Below, one piece after another: positions 25,918-34,298 of a stretch of DNA of 64,000 bases. Numbering within the stretch: the first letter of the stretch is position 1; each line of letters opens with the position of its first letter. The translations under genes were made by a program, and so were the position numbers. The stretch is from Variovorax paradoxus. Its GTDB lineage: Bacteria; Pseudomonadota; Gammaproteobacteria; Burkholderiales; Burkholderiaceae_C. The stretch covers positions 2,852,001-2,916,000 of the forward strand of contig NZ_CP123990.1 in the NCBI RefSeq assembly GCF_029919115.1. Direction: 5' to 3'. The notes beneath the pieces were generated by a model. It was given only the letters and a program-made list of their open reading frames with translations, made no database searches and was not told where the DNA came from.

Positions 25918-27141
25918 ATGAAGCAAGCGCTGACCGCTCTCGTTCTTTCCGCCGCGCTGGGTTCGGCGTTTGCGCAGGCGCAGCCGCCGGCCGCGCCGGG
26001 AACGACGGCCGCACCTCCGGCACCTGCTGCTACCGCCGCACCGGCGCCCGCCGCAGGCGGCATCCGCAGCCAGAACATCTTCGAGGTCAAGCCCGAAGCG
26101 AGTGCCGACCCCAACTACCCGAACCAGACCAACGGCGAGCGCATGAAGGTGCAGCCCGGCAACAACGCGCCCATGTGGCGCCAGGTGGGGCAGGGCGTTA
26201 CCGGCTACAGCAGCCTGCCGAAAAGCGAGGCGCCCGAGGCCGGCAACCTGATCCAGCCGTTCGTGCAGTACCCCGGCTCGCGCTTGACCAACGCCGGCGA
26301 AGCGTGGCGCCAGGTGCGCAACGACTGGATCATCCCCTATGGCGCGGCGCTGCTGTTCGTCACGCTGCTGGCGCTGGCCATCTTCTACTTCACGCGCGGG
26401 CCCATTCGCCTGCACGGCCAGGAAACCGGCCGCAAGATCGAGCGCTTCACGCCGTTCGAGCGGGCCACGCACTGGTCGAACGCCATTGCATTCGTCACGC
26501 TCGCCATATCCGGCATCGTGATGGCCTTCGGCAAATTCTTCCTCTTGCCGTGGATGGGCTTGACGCTGTTCGGCTGGATTACCTACGCGCTCAAGAACGT
26601 CCATAACTTTGTCGGCCCGCTCTTCGTGGTGACGACGGTGTTCATGGTGTTCACCTTCATCCGCGACAACATTCCGCGCGCCATGGACCTGAAATGGCTT
26701 GCGCGTTTCGGCGGCCTCTTCGGCGGCAAGGAAGTGCCTTCGCACCGCTTTAATGCGGGCGAGAAGCTGGTCTTCTGGGGCGGCGTGCTGTTTCTGGGGC
26801 TCTTCGTCATCGGCTCGGGGCTCTTCCTCGACAAGCTGCTGCCGGGCTTTGTCTACACCCGCGGCGAAATGCAGGTGGCGCACATGGTCCACGGCATTGC
26901 CACGCTGCTGATGGTGGCAATGATCATGGGCCACATCTACATCGGCACCCTGGGCATGACCGGCGCCTACAAGGCCATGCGCACCGGCTACGTCGACGAG
27001 ACCTGGGCCAAGGAACACCACGAACTCTGGTACGACGACATTGCCGCGGGCAAGATCCCCGCACAGCGCTCGGCCCCGGCCGATGCGTCGGCACCTGTCG
27101 CAGTGCGGTCGCCAAGGCCCGCCGAAGGAACGTCCTCATGA
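25918..27141 (+). CDS. Formate dehydrogenase cytochrome b (gamma) subunit with periplasmic extension
   Basis: A 407-residue membrane protein. It has a signal-like N-terminus, a Pro/Ala-rich region and a soluble domain to about residue 135. The FdnI/FdoI-type cytochrome b561 core then has about five membrane segments. Haem ligands are expected among the histidines in FERATHWSNA, KNVHNFVGP, VAHMVHGIATLL and MGHIYIG. It takes electrons from FdhB and reduces quinone. E. coli FdnI is about 217 residues, so the N-terminal 135 residues are an extra, apparently periplasmic domain. It overlaps the next gene by four bases. Confidence 0.9.
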   Translation: MKQALTALVLSAALGSAFAQAQPPAAPGTTAAPPAPAATAAPAPAAGGIRSQNIFEVKPEASADPNYPNQTNGERMKVQPGNNAPMWRQVGQGVTGYSSLPKSEAPEAGNLIQPFVQYPGSRLTNAGEAWRQVRNDWIIPYGAALLFVTLLALAIFYFTRGPIRLHGQETGRKIERFTPFERATHWSNAIAFVTLAISGIVMAFGKFFLLPWMGLTLFGWITYALKNVHNFVGPLFVVTTVFMVFTFIRDNIPRAMDLKWLARFGGLFGGKEVPSHRFNAGEKLVFWGGVLFLGLFVIGSGLFLDKLLPGFVYTRGEMQVAHMVHGIATLLMVAMIMGHIYIGTLGMTGAYKAMRTGYVDETWAKEHHELWYDDIAAGKIPAQRSAPADASAPVAVRSPRPAEGTSS

Positions 27142-27551
27142 AGAAGCTGTCTGTGCCGTTGAAACTTTCCGCACTGGTGCTCGCGCTGGCCGCGCCCATG
27201 GCATGGGCCAAGCTGCCGCCGCCCCCCGCCACCCCCGAGGCCAAGATCAAGGCGGCCGAAGCCGCCGCCAAGACCGCGTGGAGCGGCAAGGTCGACGCCT
27301 ACAAGCTCTGCCTGGCGCAGGACCGCGTGGCCGCCGCATACCGCACGAGCGCGGCATCGTCGGGCAAGCCGGTGCCTACTGCCGTCGCAACGCCGCCTTG
27401 TGCCGACCCGGGTCCGTTTGCATTCACGCCCCCGGCAGACGCCAAGCCCCTCGAGGCTTCGGGTGCGCATTCGCCGGCCACCACGGCGGCATCGCCGCCC
27501 AGCACCAACCAGCCGGCCGCCACCGTCAATCCCACGCCCAAGGCGCAGTGA
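27138..27551 (+). CDS. Small secreted protein of the formate dehydrogenase operon
   Basis: A 137-residue protein with a typical signal peptide ending AMAWA (near residue 24). The mature part holds a short helical region (AEAAAKTAWSGKVDAYKLCLAQDRVAA, residues about 36-62) with one Cys and a second in TPPCADPG. A Pro/Thr/Ala-rich, disordered tail follows. Two cysteines could form a disulfide. No known domain. It overlaps the cytochrome gene and fdhD by four bases each, so it is firmly part of the operon; a role in periplasmic assembly is only inferred. Confidence 0.75.
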   Translation: MKKLSVPLKLSALVLALAAPMAWAKLPPPPATPEAKIKAAEAAAKTAWSGKVDAYKLCLAQDRVAAAYRTSAASSGKPVPTAVATPPCADPGPFAFTPPADAKPLEASGAHSPATTAASPPSTNQPAATVNPTPKAQ

Positions 27552-28420
27552 CGACGCGTTTGCCGTTGCAGCTTCCACGTCTTACTCAAGCCCGCGCCGC
27601 GCTCACGCGCGAGGTCGAGGTCGTCGACGAGCATGGCGCCCATGGCACCGTGTCCATTCCGGCCGAGCGCGATCTCACAGTGTATGTAGACCGGCGCGAG
27701 CTGGTCACGCTGATGACGCTCGGCGCCCAGCCCGAGCTGCTGGTGCTGGGCTACCTGCTGAACCAGCGCCTCATCGAATCGGCGAGCGACGTCGAATCGG
27801 TCACGGTGGATTGGGATGTGGGCGCCGCCGCTGTAAAAACGCATGCCGGCATCGACCGCATCGAAGAGCGCACCGCAAAGAAGGTGGTGACCACCGGCTG
27901 CGGCCAGGGCAGCGTGTTCGGCGACCTGATGGCCGACATCGACAAGCTCCGGCTGCCGCCCACCCGCATGACGCAGGCGCAGCTCTACGCGCTGGTCAAC
28001 GCCATCCGGCTCCAGGAGAGCACCTACAAGTCGGCCGGTTCCGTGCACGGCTGTGCCCTGTTCACGCTCGAGCCGGGCGGTACCGAGGCCACGATGCACT
28101 GCTTCGTCGAGGACGTGGGCCGCCATAACGCCATCGACACCATAGCGGGCTGGTGCGCCATGCAGCCGGCGGGCGCGCTGGCGGGCGACCGCGTCTTCTA
28201 TACGACGGGCCGGCTCACGAGCGAAATGGTGATCAAGTCGGCGCAAATGGGTGTGCCCATCGTGGTTTCGCGCAGCGGCATCACGCAAATGGGCCACGAG
28301 GTGGCCACGCGCGTCGGCCTGTGCGCCATCGGCCGCGCCACCAACCGGCACTTCGTCTGCTATGCGGGTGTCGATCGGCTCGTGTTGCAGCCGGAACTCG
28401 CGCGCCGCAATCCGGCCTAA
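27548..28420 (+). CDS. fdhD: Formate dehydrogenase accessory sulfurtransferase FdhD
   Basis: A 290-residue cytosolic protein that transfers sulfur from the cysteine desulfurase to the Mo-bisMGD cofactor, needed for formate dehydrogenase activity. Family motifs are visible: LVTLMTLGAQPELLVLGYL, FVEDVGRHNAIDTIAG, FYTTGRLTSEMVIKSAQMG and VVSRSGITQMG. In place of the E. coli CxxC loop (Cys121/Cys124) there is TTGCGQGSVFG, with a single Cys; other family members also have one. The start is GTG 27548 overlapping the preceding stop. FdhD probably serves both formate dehydrogenases here. No fdhE is visible. Confidence 0.94.
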   Translation: MTTRLPLQLPRLTQARAALTREVEVVDEHGAHGTVSIPAERDLTVYVDRRELVTLMTLGAQPELLVLGYLLNQRLIESASDVESVTVDWDVGAAAVKTHAGIDRIEERTAKKVVTTGCGQGSVFGDLMADIDKLRLPPTRMTQAQLYALVNAIRLQESTYKSAGSVHGCALFTLEPGGTEATMHCFVEDVGRHNAIDTIAGWCAMQPAGALAGDRVFYTTGRLTSEMVIKSAQMGVPIVVSRSGITQMGHEVATRVGLCAIGRATNRHFVCYAGVDRLVLQPELARRNPA

Positions 28421-28490
28421 AGGCTGTTCCCCTACTCGCGGTAAGCCCCTGAAAGGCGTCGACGCGCCCGCGTCGGCTATCGTCTCGCCC

Positions 28491-31007
28491 ATGAATGCCT
28501 CCCTCCGCCTTGGCTGGCGCACCCTCTGGCGCGATCTGCGCGCCGGTGAACTGCGCCTCTTGATCGTTGCCGTGCTGCTGGCCGTCGCAGCACTCACCGC
28601 TGTCGGCTTCTTTGCCGACCGATTGCAGGGAGGCTTGCAGCGCGATGCGCGGCAACTGCTCGGCGGCGATGCGGTGGTAGTGAGCGACAACCCCACGCCC
28701 GAGGCTTTCATCACGCAGGCACGCGCATTCGGCCTGCAGGGCACAGGCACCTACGGCTTTCCCACCATGGCGCGGGCCGACGATGCCCAGGGCGGCGCCA
28801 GCAAGCTGGTGGCGCTGAAGGCGGTGACCGCGGGTTATCCGCTGCGCGGCAACCTGCAAACCGCGAATACTCCGGATGCGCCTGGCAGCATCACACGCGA
28901 CATTCCTCCGGGGGGCGAGGTCTGGGTCGATGCATCGCTGCTCGACTCGCTCGCGCTCAAGGTGGGAGACATGCTTCTTCTCGGCGACAGCAGCCTGCGC
29001 ATCGGGCGCGTGATAACGCTCGAGCCCGACCGCGGTGCGGGCTTCATGAGCTTTTCGCCGCGCGTCATGCTCAACCAGGCGGACGTGCCGCGCACCGGCC
29101 TCGTGCAGCCCGCGAGCCGTGTGGGCTACCGCTACGCAGTGGCGGGCGCCGATGCCGACGTCAAGCGCTTTTCCGACTGGGCGGAGGCCACCATCAAGAA
29201 GGGCGAAATGCGCGGCGTGCGGCTCGATTCCTTCGAAGGCGGCCGCCCCGAAATGCGCCAGACGCTGGACCGTGCCGAAAAATTCCTGAGCCTCGTCGCG
29301 CTGCTTGCGGCGCTCCTGTCGGCCGTGGCCGTGGCGCTGGCCGCGCGCGGCTTTGCTGCCAACCATCTGGACGACTGCGCCATGCTGCGCGTGCTCGGCC
29401 AGAGCCAGCGCACCATCGCCATGGCGTATTCGTTCGAGTTCGCGGTCGTCGGCATCGTGGCCAGCAGCCTCGGCGTGGCCATCGGCTTTGCCGTGCACTA
29501 CGTGTTCGTGGTGCTGCTTGCGGGCCTGGTCGAAACGGCGCTGCCGGCAGCTACCTTGTGGCCCGTGGCTTTCGGCCTGGGCATGGGGCTCACGCTGCTT
29601 TTCGCGTTTGGGCTGCCGCCGGTTCTGCAGCTGGCCAAGGTGCCGCCGCTGCGGGTGATCCGGCGCGATGTCGGCGGGCTCAAGCCCGCATCGCTCGCGG
29701 TGCTGGGCATCGGCGTGGCCGGCTTTGCCGCATTGCTGATTGCGGCCAGCAGCGACCTGAAGCTGGGCCTGATCGCCGTCGGCGGCTTTGCGGGTGCCGT
29801 GGCCGTGTTCGCACTGCTGAGTTGGCTCGCTGTGAAAGTGCTGCGCCGCAGCGTCAATGAAACCACCGCGCCGCGCTGGCTGGTGCTGGCCACGCGCCAG
29901 ATCTCGGCGCGTCCGGCGTACGCCGTGGTCCAAGTGAGCGCGCTGGCAGTCGGCCTGCTTGCGCTGGTGCTGCTGGTGCTGCTGCGCACCGATTTGGTTG
30001 CGAGCTGGCGCAAGGCCACGCCGCCCGATGCACCGAACCGCTTCGTCATCAACGTCATGCCCGACCAGAGCACGGCGTTCCAGAAATCGCTGCGCGATGC
30101 GGGCGTGAAAAAGTTCGACTGGTACCCGATGATCCGCGGCCGGCTGGTGGCCATCAACGACAAGCCGGTGTCGCCCGACGACTATGTGGAAGACCGCGCC
30201 AAGCGCCTTGTGGACCGCGAGTTCAACCTCAGCAACAGCGTGGAGGCGCCGTCGCACAACAGCATCGTCGCGGGTGCGTGGAAGCCCGACGCGCCCGGCG
30301 AAGTGAGCGTGGAAGAAGGCCTGGCCGAAACGCTCGGCCTCAAGCTGGGCGACGTGCTGCGCTTCGACATCGGCGGCATGCAGAACGACGCGCGCATCAC
30401 CTCGCTGCGCAAGGTCGACTGGGGCTCGATGCATGCGAACTTTTTCGTGATGTACACCGTGGCCGCATTGCCCGATGTGCCCGTGACCTACATGGGCGCC
30501 TTCCGCGCACCCGAAACCCGTGGCTTCGACAACGCGCTGGTGCGCAGCTACCCCAACGTGACCAACGTGGACATGAGCGCCACCATCAACCAGGTGCAGC
30601 GCGTGCTCGACCAGGTGATTCGCGCGGTCGAGTTCCTGTTCGGCTTCACGCTTGCGGCGGGCCTTGTGGTGCTGTTTGCCGCGGTCACCGCCACGCGTGA
30701 AGAGCGCGCGCGCGAGTTCGCGGTGATGCGCGCGGTGGGCGCGCGCGCCAGCCTGCTGCGCCAGGTGCAGCGCGCCGAGCTGGCCGGTGTCGGCCTGCTC
30801 GCCGGCTTCCTGGCGAGCATCGTGGCCTCGGTCATCGGCTGGGGCCTGGCGCGCTACGTGTTCGACTTCACCTGGACCGCATCGCCCGTGGTGCCGGTGG
30901 TCGGTGCGCTCGCGGGTGCCGTGCTGGCGCTGGCCGCGGGATGGTGGGGGTTGCGCGACGTGTTGCGCCGGCCGGTGGTGGACACGCTGCGGCGCGCGGC
31001 CGAATAA
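28491..31007 (+). CDS. YbbP-like FtsX-family ABC transporter permease
   Basis: An 838-residue inner-membrane protein with one N-terminal membrane segment, a large periplasmic domain (about residues 45-255), several segments in the middle, a second soluble domain, and a C-terminal FtsX core (FLFGFTLAAGLVVLFAAV, ATREERAREFAVMRAVGA). This duplicated FtsX layout is that of YbbP, which works with the ATPase YbbA in lipoprotein- or lysophospholipase-linked export. No ybbA ATPase gene is adjacent, so the partner is elsewhere. It starts 70 bases after fdhD. Confidence 0.87.
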   Translation: MNASLRLGWRTLWRDLRAGELRLLIVAVLLAVAALTAVGFFADRLQGGLQRDARQLLGGDAVVVSDNPTPEAFITQARAFGLQGTGTYGFPTMARADDAQGGASKLVALKAVTAGYPLRGNLQTANTPDAPGSITRDIPPGGEVWVDASLLDSLALKVGDMLLLGDSSLRIGRVITLEPDRGAGFMSFSPRVMLNQADVPRTGLVQPASRVGYRYAVAGADADVKRFSDWAEATIKKGEMRGVRLDSFEGGRPEMRQTLDRAEKFLSLVALLAALLSAVAVALAARGFAANHLDDCAMLRVLGQSQRTIAMAYSFEFAVVGIVASSLGVAIGFAVHYVFVVLLAGLVETALPAATLWPVAFGLGMGLTLLFAFGLPPVLQLAKVPPLRVIRRDVGGLKPASLAVLGIGVAGFAALLIAASSDLKLGLIAVGGFAGAVAVFALLSWLAVKVLRRSVNETTAPRWLVLATRQISARPAYAVVQVSALAVGLLALVLLVLLRTDLVASWRKATPPDAPNRFVINVMPDQSTAFQKSLRDAGVKKFDWYPMIRGRLVAINDKPVSPDDYVEDRAKRLVDREFNLSNSVEAPSHNSIVAGAWKPDAPGEVSVEEGLAETLGLKLGDVLRFDIGGMQNDARITSLRKVDWGSMHANFFVMYTVAALPDVPVTYMGAFRAPETRGFDNALVRSYPNVTNVDMSATINQVQRVLDQVIRAVEFLFGFTLAAGLVVLFAAVTATREERAREFAVMRAVGARASLLRQVQRAELAGVGLLAGFLASIVASVIGWGLARYVFDFTWTASPVVPVVGALAGAVLALAAGWWGLRDVLRRPVVDTLRRAAE

Positions 31008-31046
31008 TTGATAGAGATAGATTTTTTTCTTTAGCCGTGGGCGGGA

Positions 31047-31079
31047 AGGGCCTGGGAATGCAATACATTCCCCGGCCCT
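31047..31079. promoter_or_regulatory. Strong hairpin before the OLD-like ATPase gene
   Basis: Arms 31047-31060 and 31066-31079 pair over 14 positions with a single T/C mismatch: AGGGCC-T-GGGAATG, loop CAATA, CATTCCC-C-GGCCCT. It lies 27 bases before the start of the ATPase gene and after an A/T-rich tract at 31008-31035. There is no T-run, so it is not a simple terminator for the upstream permease gene; an operator or a 5' leader structure is more likely. Confidence 0.55.
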
Positions 31080-31106
31080 GCATTCATTCGATGAGAACCC
31101 CCCTAC

Positions 31107-32558
31107 ATGCGCTTGGCGTCATTCCAGATCACCAACTTTCGCTCGATCAACGACAGCGGCTCCATCGATTCCACACAGCTCACGGCAATTCTCGGCCGCA
31201 ACGACAGCGGCAAGTCGAACCTGCTGCGCGCGCTGCGCAGCCTGAACCCCGCTGAAGGCATAACCGAGCTCAGCCCGATCAAGGATTTTCCGCGGCATCG
31301 TCGCCTTGAAGAGTGCCAGCCCGATACACCGGTCGTCGCTACACGCTGGGCTCTCGACGAGAGCGAGCGGGCTCAACTGGCGGAGATGCTTCCGCGCGCG
31401 GCCAACGTGCGCCACGTCACCGCGGGCCGCGGCTACGGCACGGCGCGCTGGACGGGGCTCGAAGGTTTGGCGGAGCTATCGCTCGACGTGTCGGACATCA
31501 AGGGCAAGGTGCGCAAGATCGTGCCGGCGGTGAAGGCCGCAGCCGAGAAAGTCGCAGAGGAAGCGAGGGCGACGCTGGAGCAAGAGGCCGACGCCTTCGA
31601 CGCCGCAATGATCCTGAGCCCCGACTACATCCGGTGGTCGGAAGGCGCGGTGAAGGCGCTGCAAACCTTGCGCAAGGCGCTGGCCGTGGCGAATGCCGAA
31701 CTCAGCGACAAGCAGGAACAGATGCTGGTCGAACTCGAGGACATGGCAAGCGCAATCGCCAACGACACGCCGGCACTCGCGAAAGCAAAGCAGTGGGTGC
31801 TCGAAAAGCTGCCTCGCTTCATCTACGTGGACGAATATCCGGCGCTGCCCGGGCGCCAGAACATCGCCGACTACCTGGTGCGCAAGGGCTGGGGCCAGGC
31901 CGCGCCCGAGCAGCAGGGCTTCGAAAAGCTCTGCAAGGTGGCGGGGCTCGACGCGCAACAACTGCAAGACCTGCTCGACAAGAATGACCTTGCCACGCGC
32001 AATCAGCTTGTCAACCGCGCGGGGGCAGTCGTCACTTCGGAGATCCGCAGGTTGTGGAAGGACCGCGAACTCAAGGTGCGCTTCAACCTCGACGGCCCGT
32101 ACATGGACACGCTGGTGTCCGACCCCGACGACACCTACGAGGTGGAAGTGAACCTTGACGAGCGCAGCCGTGGCTTCCAATGGTTCTTCTCGTTCTACGT
32201 CACCTTCTTTGCGGACACCCAGGGCGGCCGCGCGGGCGATGCCATCCTGCTGCTGGACGAGCCCGGCCTGCACCTGCATGCACGCTCGCAGGCCGACTTG
32301 CTCGAGCACTTCGAGCGCGACTTCGGCAACCAGGTCATCTACACCACGCACTCGCCGTTCATGGTGCCGGTTCATCGGCCCGACGCGGTGCGCACGGCCA
32401 GCATGGGGCCTTCGACCGGCACCATCGTGAGCAACAAGGCAGAGGGAGATGAGCGCACGCTGTACCCGTTGCAGGCCGCGCTCATGCTGAGCCGCATGGT
32501 GAACGAAGGCACCGCGCCAATCGAGAGCAACGCTCCAGCGGCAGTTCCTGTCCAATAG
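31107..32558 (+). CDS. OLD-like AAA ATPase, apparently lacking the Toprim nuclease domain
   Basis: A 483-residue ABC/RecF-type ATPase. It has the N-terminal strand MRLASFQITNFRSI, Walker A GRNDSGKS at residues 30-37, and a coiled-coil insertion (about 125-225). The Walker B and D-loop LLLDEPGLHLHARSQ lie near 380, and the switch His is in YTTHSPFMVP near 412. Full-length relatives (OLD family, about 600-650 residues) continue after the TLYPLQAAL segment into a Toprim nuclease domain. Here that segment runs directly into a short Ser/Ala/Pro-rich end. It is either a truncated gene or an ATPase-only variant. A gap of only four bases to slyX implies co-transcription. Codon use does not stand out from its neighbours. 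Confidence 0.75.
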   Translation: MRLASFQITNFRSINDSGSIDSTQLTAILGRNDSGKSNLLRALRSLNPAEGITELSPIKDFPRHRRLEECQPDTPVVATRWALDESERAQLAEMLPRAANVRHVTAGRGYGTARWTGLEGLAELSLDVSDIKGKVRKIVPAVKAAAEKVAEEARATLEQEADAFDAAMILSPDYIRWSEGAVKALQTLRKALAVANAELSDKQEQMLVELEDMASAIANDTPALAKAKQWVLEKLPRFIYVDEYPALPGRQNIADYLVRKGWGQAAPEQQGFEKLCKVAGLDAQQLQDLLDKNDLATRNQLVNRAGAVVTSEIRRLWKDRELKVRFNLDGPYMDTLVSDPDDTYEVEVNLDERSRGFQWFFSFYVTFFADTQGGRAGDAILLLDEPGLHLHARSQADLLEHFERDFGNQVIYTTHSPFMVPVHRPDAVRTASMGPSTGTIVSNKAEGDERTLYPLQAALMLSRMVNEGTAPIESNAPAAVPVQ

Positions 32559-32562
32559 AGCC

Positions 32563-32787
32563 ATGGAACACCTACCGGACGACATTGCAGAGCGGCTGAC
32601 CGAACTCGAGATCAAGTCGAGTTACGCGGAAGACCTGCTGGAGCAACTCAACATGACGATCTACCGCCAACAGCAGCAGATCGACAGCCTGATTCTCCAG
32701 GTGACCCAGTTGAAACAGCAGAGCCAGAACGCGGCACAAGAGGGGGCAGCGCGCAGCTTGCGGGACGAGTTGCCGCCGCACTACTGA
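32563..32787 (+). CDS. slyX: SlyX family protein
   Basis: A 74-residue acidic protein forming a predicted coiled coil (ERLTELEIKSSYAEDLLEQLN, IDSLILQVTQLKQQ) with the family end DELPPHY. SlyX is widespread in proteobacteria and of unknown function; in enterobacteria it lies opposite slyD. Here it follows the OLD-like ATPase gene by four bases. The complex palindromic repeat begins about 35 bases downstream. Confidence 0.92.
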   Translation: MEHLPDDIAERLTELEIKSSYAEDLLEQLNMTIYRQQQQIDSLILQVTQLKQQSQNAAQEGAARSLRDELPPHY

Positions 32788-32823
32788 GAACTCTGCTTGC
32801 GCTTGCTGTTTTGGGGACGCCGC

Positions 32824-33032
32824 TTGTTCAGGGCGGCGCACCCGCCGACGGGGTACCTTTCTCCGCGAATGTCCCCCGATAAAGGAGGAGCCGAAGGCGG
32901 GGGACATTCGCGGAGGGGAGTACCCGGTGGCCTTTGCACGCGCCCTGAACAACAGCGCCCAGAACGGGGGACATTCGCGGAGGGGAGTACCCGGTGGCCT
33001 TTGCACGCGCCCCGAACAACAGTGCTTCAAAC
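32824..33032. repeat. Complex palindromic repeat between convergent slyX and trhA-like genes
   Basis: Three related copies of one unit. The first (about 32824-32878) is inverted relative to the second (32899-32965) and third (32966-33032), which are tandem with a period of 67. Inner arms 32862-32878 and 32898-32914 are a perfect 17-base inverted repeat around a 19-base loop. Each unit carries the core gggggacattcgcgga and ends in a form of ccctgaacaacag. Frames open through it code for nothing recognisable. It occupies nearly all of the 278-base gap and may act as a bidirectional terminator. Confidence 0.85.
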
Positions 33033-33065
33033 ACCAGTGCTACTCAGACCTCCCAGCAAACAAGA

Positions 33066-33728
33066 TCAGCCGTGCGAATGCCAGAGCACAGCAAAGAAGT
33101 GGCAAGAACTGCCAGCCAGCACGAACAGGTGCCATACAAAGTGCGCGAACCGCACCTTGTTGTCGAACAAGAAAACCACCGCACCGGCCGTGTAGAAAAG
33201 CCCACCGGCCACGAGCCAACCCAGGCCTGCCGGCGACATGCGTTCGTACAGCGGCACCGCCGCCATCAACGCCATCCAGCCCATTGCCACATACAGGCCG
33301 GTGGACCACAGCGGATGCTGCAGACGGTTGAACAGCTTGGCACCCACGCCCAGCGCTGCCGCCGCGCAGATTGCTCCGAACAGCGTCCAGCCCCACGGCC
33401 CACGCAGCACACCGAACAGAAACGGCATGTAGCTGCCCGCGATGAACAGGTAGATCGCCGCATGGTCGAGCCGGTTGAACCACGCCTTGGCCTTTCCGGT
33501 AGGTAGCGCGTGGTACAGCGTGGAAATCAGGTACAGCACGATGGCCGTTCCTGCAAAGAGGGAGGCACCGACGATGCTTGCGGCCTGCCCCTTCTGCGCG
33601 GCGCTGTAGACCAGGATCGGCAACGACGCGATCGCCAGCAGCAGGCCGAGGCCGTGGCTCAGCGCGTTGAAGATTTCTTCCAGCGTGGTCTGGTCACGCA
33701 CTGCGGATGTCGGCTTGCCGGAACTCAT
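33066..33728 (-). CDS. TrhA/hemolysin III family membrane protein
   Basis: A 220-residue protein with seven predicted membrane helices, of the PAQR-related hemolysin III family (E. coli TrhA). Conserved residues are in EEIFNALSHGLG, STLYHALP, LDHAAIYLFIAGSYMPF and FAHFVWHLFVLAGSSCHF, which hold the putative zinc-binding His, Asp and Ser residues. E. coli TrhA affects membrane energetics and fatty-acid composition; a haemolytic role is unlikely. It lies 18 bases beyond the regA stop on the same strand and may be read from the cyo-reg operon or alone. Confidence 0.9.
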   Translation of the reverse strand: MSSGKPTSAVRDQTTLEEIFNALSHGLGLLLAIASLPILVYSAAQKGQAASIVGASLFAGTAIVLYLISTLYHALPTGKAKAWFNRLDHAAIYLFIAGSYMPFLFGVLRGPWGWTLFGAICAAAALGVGAKLFNRLQHPLWSTGLYVAMGWMALMAAVPLYERMSPAGLGWLVAGGLFYTAGAVVFLFDNKVRFAHFVWHLFVLAGSSCHFFAVLWHSHG

Positions 33729-33746
33729 GTTTGTCGATTCGCTTTG

Positions 33747-34298
33747 CTACTTGACCTGCTGCTTGCCGAGCTTGCGCGCCAGCGTGCGCCGGTGCATTCC
33801 AAGCCGCCGCGCAGTTTCTGAAATGTTGAAGCCGGTTTCGGCAAGGGTTTCGTGAATGCGCTCCCACTCCAAAGTCTTGATCGAGGTCGAGCGGTTGGTC
33901 AACTCTACCTCGGTCGTGCCCGTTGCCCGGCCGAAGGCCGCTTCGATGTCGTCGGTGTTGGAGGGCTTGGCAAGATAGTGGCAGGCACCCAGCTTGATCG
34001 CCTCGACCGCAGTGGCAATGCTTGCAAAGCCCGTGAGCACCACGATCAGCATCTCGGGGTTGTGCCGGTGCAGCATCTGCACGCAGGCCAGGCCCGATGC
34101 TTCGCCATTCAGCTTCAGGTCGACCACCGCATAGCCCGGCGAATGGCCTTGCAGCAGCGCTTCGACCTCTTCGGCATTGCTTGCATGCGTTACCGCATAA
34201 CCGCGGCGCTCGAATGAACGGCCGAGCGTGCGCGCAAAGGCCGCGTCGTCTTCGACGATCAGCAGCTGGCGCTCGGCTTCGGCGGCTTCTTCGGTCAT
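33747..34298 (-). CDS. regA: RegA/ActR/RoxR-type redox response regulator
   Basis: A 183-residue regulator. The receiver domain has the acidic pocket VEDD near residue 16, phospho-acceptor Asp60 (VVDLKLNG), a Thr in VLTGFAS and Lys111 (LAKPSN). A linker and a Fis-type helix-turn-helix (ISETARRLGMHRRTLARKL) end the protein, the signature of RegA/PrrA/ActR/RoxR. It should bind promoters of respiratory genes when phosphorylated by the RegB-type kinase, whose gene overlaps it by four bases. Its place at the end of the quinol oxidase operon suggests control of that oxidase. Confidence 0.9.
   Translation of the reverse strand: MTEEAAEAERQLLIVEDDAAFARTLGRSFERRGYAVTHASNAEEVEALLQGHSPGYAVVDLKLNGEASGLACVQMLHRHNPEMLIVVLTGFASIATAVEAIKLGACHYLAKPSNTDDIEAAFGRATGTTEVELTNRSTSIKTLEWERIHETLAETGFNISETARRLGMHRRTLARKLGKQQVK

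Noticed and set aside
31107..32787. OLD-like ATPase plus slyX as an anti-phage system
   Set aside because: The nuclease domain is absent, SlyX is a widespread housekeeping-type protein, and no other defence gene, integrase or low-GC island surrounds them.
32797..33331. Open frames of 130-170 codons across the palindromic repeat and into the TrhA-like gene
   Set aside because: They read through the repeat copies and antisense to the membrane protein; no ribosome-binding site or motif.
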